Shown here: one piece after another, positions 60,666 to 64,000 of the stretch
Position numbering within the stretch: the stretch's first letter is position 1
Layout: the number at the start of each line of letters is the position of its first letter
Assembly (NCBI GenBank): GCA_030248135.1
Contig: JASANC010000929.1
Span: forward strand, 1 to 64,000
Source: Theristus sp. LFF4_11
Lineage: Eukaryota; Nematoda; Chromadorea; Monhysterida; Xyalidae
Reading direction: 5' to 3'
Length of the DNA: 64,000 bases
The notes under the pieces: model-generated
The model's input: the letters and a program-made list of their open reading frames with translations, nothing else
The model's database searches: none
What the model was told of the DNA's origin: nothing
Program-made: the position numbers and the translations under genes

Positions 60666-63524
60666 TTACCGAAACTGCTTGGCAGCGCCAGTCAAATTCA
60701 GTTTTCCAAGCGCCCAGTGCAGGTCCATATTTGGCGCGTATCGTGCACTGGCTGGCTGACGGCCAATGGTTTGAGCCAAATTTCGTGTGAAACGTGACGA
60801 GTTGCCGCAGCAGAGACCGAGAAACTGTGTCCAAGTTATTTGTTGATTTCTTCTGTTTTTTTCCTTTTAATTAACTATCGGCAAATTATTATTTTTTTGT
60901 TTATTGTCACCTTTATGTCCAAATCGACGCATGCCTGACCGAATTGAACAACGTCGTCCACTGAACACAAAAACGCATCCATGTTGTGCGGAAATGCGCG
61001 GGTGCCTGCGTTGAAAATTTCTTTTAAACAGCGAAACTTCTGGAACACCACAGGCGTATTGAACTGCATGTTTCACAGCCAACTTGCGTTCTTGTTCTGA
61101 ATTTTTCTGGGACATTTGAATTTGAAACCATTCAACTTGATTGAGTGTCTATGTACATTGTATATGTCACAAAAAAATCGTTTAAAATGCAGCCAGGTAT
61201 GATCTTTTATTTTGGTCCTGCAACTCAATGCGCCCATAGATGGCAGAACGCGGGAATTCAAAATTGGCAAAGTGATACGAGTCCCCTAAATAGGGCCGAG
61301 TCACTCAGGCGACTTTGAGTTGCCACATAAAGATTTGAAAATAGTTTTCTTTTCACGTCTGCACACGCATTCAGTTGCAGAACTTAAAAAATTGATATTA
61401 CATGAATGATATAATATCATTCATATATGTCATGAAAAAGCGTGTTCCGCGCGCGCTGCAAAGGCGCCCATCTCAGATCATAAGATCTGTTATGAGGGCA
61501 AACATTTTTTTGGCGGTTCTGCCTGGCTGGTGCCGTCGCACTGACAAGCCAGGCTCAGGGGTCACCGCATGCGTCTACCTGGCGATACACCGCAAACAGC
61601 GAACGTTTTATCACCGTTCTTTTCCACTATCAGATTCGTCATCCGTGGTCGCTGCCAGTTGGTTTGATAGGGCACCGGCAACGATGCCAGGTGACCATTG
61701 CAAACTTTGCGAACGTCTCGCATTAGGTCAATGTGAATCTGAATTAGATTAAAAAAAACAACGACAATATTTGACCTGCGTAAAACAAAACAAAACAAAA
61801 CAAATGTATCGCATCCAGCACCGAAGATGAGGAGGTGTATTTACCTCCCCTAAGTTGCTTGCGTCTCGTGGGGGGGGGGGTTGTAGGGCAATGGTCATTT
61901 ATGAACCCGCACACTTTCCCACGCCTGTATAAACACTCATTTTATGTACCCGTCAACGACTTACTGCACCTGTGGCCCACAGCTGCAGTTCAGCCCAACC
62001 ACGTCCGCGCCATGATTCTCAAGACGGAGCAGTGCCTCAGCAATCTTCAAATCATCCCCGGTCAGGCGTTCTTGCACTTTGGTTTGTGCCATCATGATCA
62101 CCGCTTCCTTGCCTAATGTTTATTATTTGGTGTGTTAGTTGGTGTTGCAAAATTGCCAGAGGGAGGACGTATGAAACACCACACGCAGCAACTGTTTTTT
62201 ATGTGGACACAATTATTAAAAAAAGTAATTTGTCATGTCCTTGTCAGTCCGATATGACAATCGAAATGACAAACTTGCTGAAATGCACAATGATGATTCG
62301 TCATATTAACCAATCAGTGAGTGCAAAGGCGGCAAATGTGACGTGAAGAATCACCTGGTGCATACTGTCGAATGCAGTCGAGTGCCAATTTAGCCTCCTT
62401 GTAGTGTTCAATGGTCTCAGCGATGATGAAATCAGCACCCTCCTGTACCGCCCATTCCAGCGATTCCTGTGATATTACTTTGAATACAAAGGTAATAATC
62501 AACCAAACTAAACTCTGCGCAACACCACAAAACAAAACCGTAACCAAGCCTGCCAGACACGGCGGTTCGGTGAGTATTCCACAAGCACTTCTGCCTGTTT
62601 TACACAAACCGAATGCCAGTTTTGACAGACACAGTGTTTATCCTTTCCGCCAATAATCGCTGTCCGATTCAAATACACGTAATAATCAACTTCAATAAAT
62701 CGTAGCAGCTTGCGGTTCACAAAATATACGAAAAACATAGCTTACCCTATACATGCCAGTGACTTTCTGCTCATAATTTGGCGCATCCCTCGGCACGCAG
62801 CTGTTGTTGATGTTGCCCGCCATTAATGTGCCACTGTCATCTGCCACCTGGCGTGCCATGCGCAGTGCCGATCGATTCAGTGGCTCGAGCTCGTGCTCAC
62901 GGTCAATGTGACGCAGCTTCTCGCGGTGACCATAGTACTAAGGTCTCAACAAGCCCATGAGAAGGACCGCCGTGTTTCAAGGGACTGTCATTTATTTCAG
63001 ATCACTCGACTTCCGCGCCAAAAAGTTTGGATTTCGGTTTCAACGAAAAGTCTAAAGTGAGCATCTGACTGTTTCTGACGAGCACAAGGTTGAGTCTTGT
63101 GCTTGGAAATGGTTAGATATGTATTCGTCTTTTACTTTCGATAAAAGTTTCGGAAACCGTCAGTGTGTCACAGTTTTGTCAAGTGCACTAAATCGATAAA
63201 ATGATTAATCAATTATTCGCTGATTTTCTCAGCGCTGATTGATGACAAGACAATTTGCAACACTGCTGTTTTTTAAACTCATTTCTTTCAGCCCAACTTC
63301 TTCTAAAAAATCAACAGCATCGTAAAAACGAACCGTGAACGCCTCGACGACATCACTACCAGCGTGCACGAACTCTTCGTACATTTGCTTGACGAGATGC
63401 GGATGCTCGAGCACCACCTCGGGCACGTAGGCGCCCGCCTGCAGATAACCACGACGCTCAAACTCAAACAGATAGCCCTCGGCGCAAACGATGAATTCGC
63501 CCGCGTCCAGGCGAGCTCGAACAC
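60666..63524 (-). CDS. BHMT: Betaine-homocysteine S-methyltransferase (seven exons; first exon not found)
   Basis: The family catalyses methyl transfer from betaine to homocysteine, giving methionine, in the cytosol. Minus-strand exons 63524-63334, 62937-62746, 62466-62355, 62112-61970, 61738-61579, 61005-60911 and 60824-60666 join in phase, about 350 aa, ending QFR then TAA. Diagnostic segments in order: RLDAGEFIVCAEGYLFEFER, HAGSDVVEAFT, YYGHREKLR, EPLNRSALRMARQVAD, ADFIIAETIEHYKEA, GADVVGLNCSCGP, VRKVCNGHLASLPVPY, RAFPHNMDAF and FLGLCCGNSSRFTR. The Cys in GLNC and the Cys pair in LCCG are the three zinc/homocysteine ligands of the family. The N-terminal residues before VRARLDAG lie upstream of a GCGCAG acceptor at 63525. 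Between exons 2 and 3 (GMYR / ESLEW) the protein is about 15 residues shorter than I expect, so a micro-exon may be hidden in 62467-62745. Vertebrate BHMT is about 406 aa, longer at the C-terminus. Confidence 0.88.
61215..61383. mobile_element. Small TIR element (GTTCTGCAACTCA family), copy 3
   Basis: Left end GTCCTGCAACTCAATGCGC, right end TGCACACGCATTCAGTTGCAG followed by AAC, inverse of each other with few mismatches. Internal sequence matches 53240-53440. It lies in a BHMT intron (61006-61578). Confidence 0.7.
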
Positions 63525-64000
63525 CTGCGCAAGAACGCACGCGTTTTTCTGAAGTTTTCTGATGATTTTGTCCGCTGTTGTCATTGCCTCCTGAAAAGAT
63601 CCAACCAAGCTGCCGGCTGAACATTGCAGCATTTTTTCACACGTGCCTTTTTTGTTGATGAAGCGAACTGATATGTATGTTGCAATGTCTTGAGCAGAAA
63701 CGCTGGCACATTCTCATATTACGCACAAAAAGTTTGAAAAAAAACATTTCTCACTTTTTTCTGCCATGCTTCTTTAGTAATTTCAGTCGGAACTCCACCA
63801 AGCAAAAACAATACAGGATTTGCAGTGTTCAGAGTGAACTGTGTTTATTCAAGTTTGGCCTGCGTTGCGGTGACAAAGAAACCAGCTGATGACACCCGTA
63901 AAACTGAGCCGGAAACACGTGCAACTTCTGTTGATTTACTGATATGGAACTCTGATAAGAACGCTGCAGATTCGGTTTGTTTTATGTGCAAGTGTACCAC
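63525..64000. other. Upstream part of the BHMT gene; first exon unresolved
   Basis: The first coding exon or promoter of BHMT is expected here or beyond the right edge. Minus-strand frames are open across 63525-63632, but none gives a convincing BHMT N-terminus. Confidence 0.35.

Noticed and set aside
60577..60834. 85-aa minus-strand ORF starting MDTVSRSLL
   Set aside because: Out-of-frame shadow of the last BHMT exon, which reads FLGLCCGN in the correct frame.

Overview
This is a 64 kb stretch of an animal nuclear genome: AT-rich, with genes split by GT-AG introns, polyglutamine runs (CAA/CAG), AATAAA poly(A) signals, a satellite array and many TIR-bearing DNA transposon remnants. The best taxonomic clue is the muscleblind gene. 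Its second zinc finger has CX6C spacing and is followed by the QLLING motif seen in fly Muscleblind, so an ecdysozoan invertebrate is likely; I cannot name the species. No bacterial, plasmid, phage or viral genes are visible.

Layout. 1-3.3 kb is a ~190 bp tandem satellite. 4.2-7.3 kb (minus strand) is a six-exon gene that I assembled from splice sites: a secreted Ly6/ODR-2-like cysteine-rich protein with a Thr/Ser stalk. 9.2-10.8 kb (plus) is a four-TM protein with a basic tail. 11.6-16.6 kb (plus) is a probable small five-exon gene of unknown family, whose large intron holds an inverted hAT-type MITE inserted inside another copy of itself. 18.2-18.9 kb (plus) is an Id/Extramacrochaetae-type HLH gene lacking a bHLH basic region. 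19-42 kb is gene-poor; it holds one mariner-type MITE nested in another (26.3-27.5 kb) and a few weak candidates (28.2, 34 and 35 kb).

42.6-56.9 kb (plus) is the main gene, a muscleblind (mbl/MBNL) CCCH RNA-binding splicing regulator. Ten coding exons join in frame. The eighth exon can either run to its own stop and poly(A) signal (833 aa, four fingers) or splice from an internal donor to two more exons that add a third finger pair (945 aa, six fingers). 59.7-60.2 kb is a G-run-rich TIR element. 60.7-63.5 kb (minus) is a betaine-homocysteine S-methyltransferase gene in seven recognisable exons.

The genes do not form a shared pathway; this is ordinary eukaryotic spacing with independent genes on both strands. 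The unusual points are the third zinc-finger pair reached through a composite terminal exon, the two nested-transposon structures with readable target-site duplications, and a satellite whose ~80 bp core stays conserved while the rest of the unit diverges.
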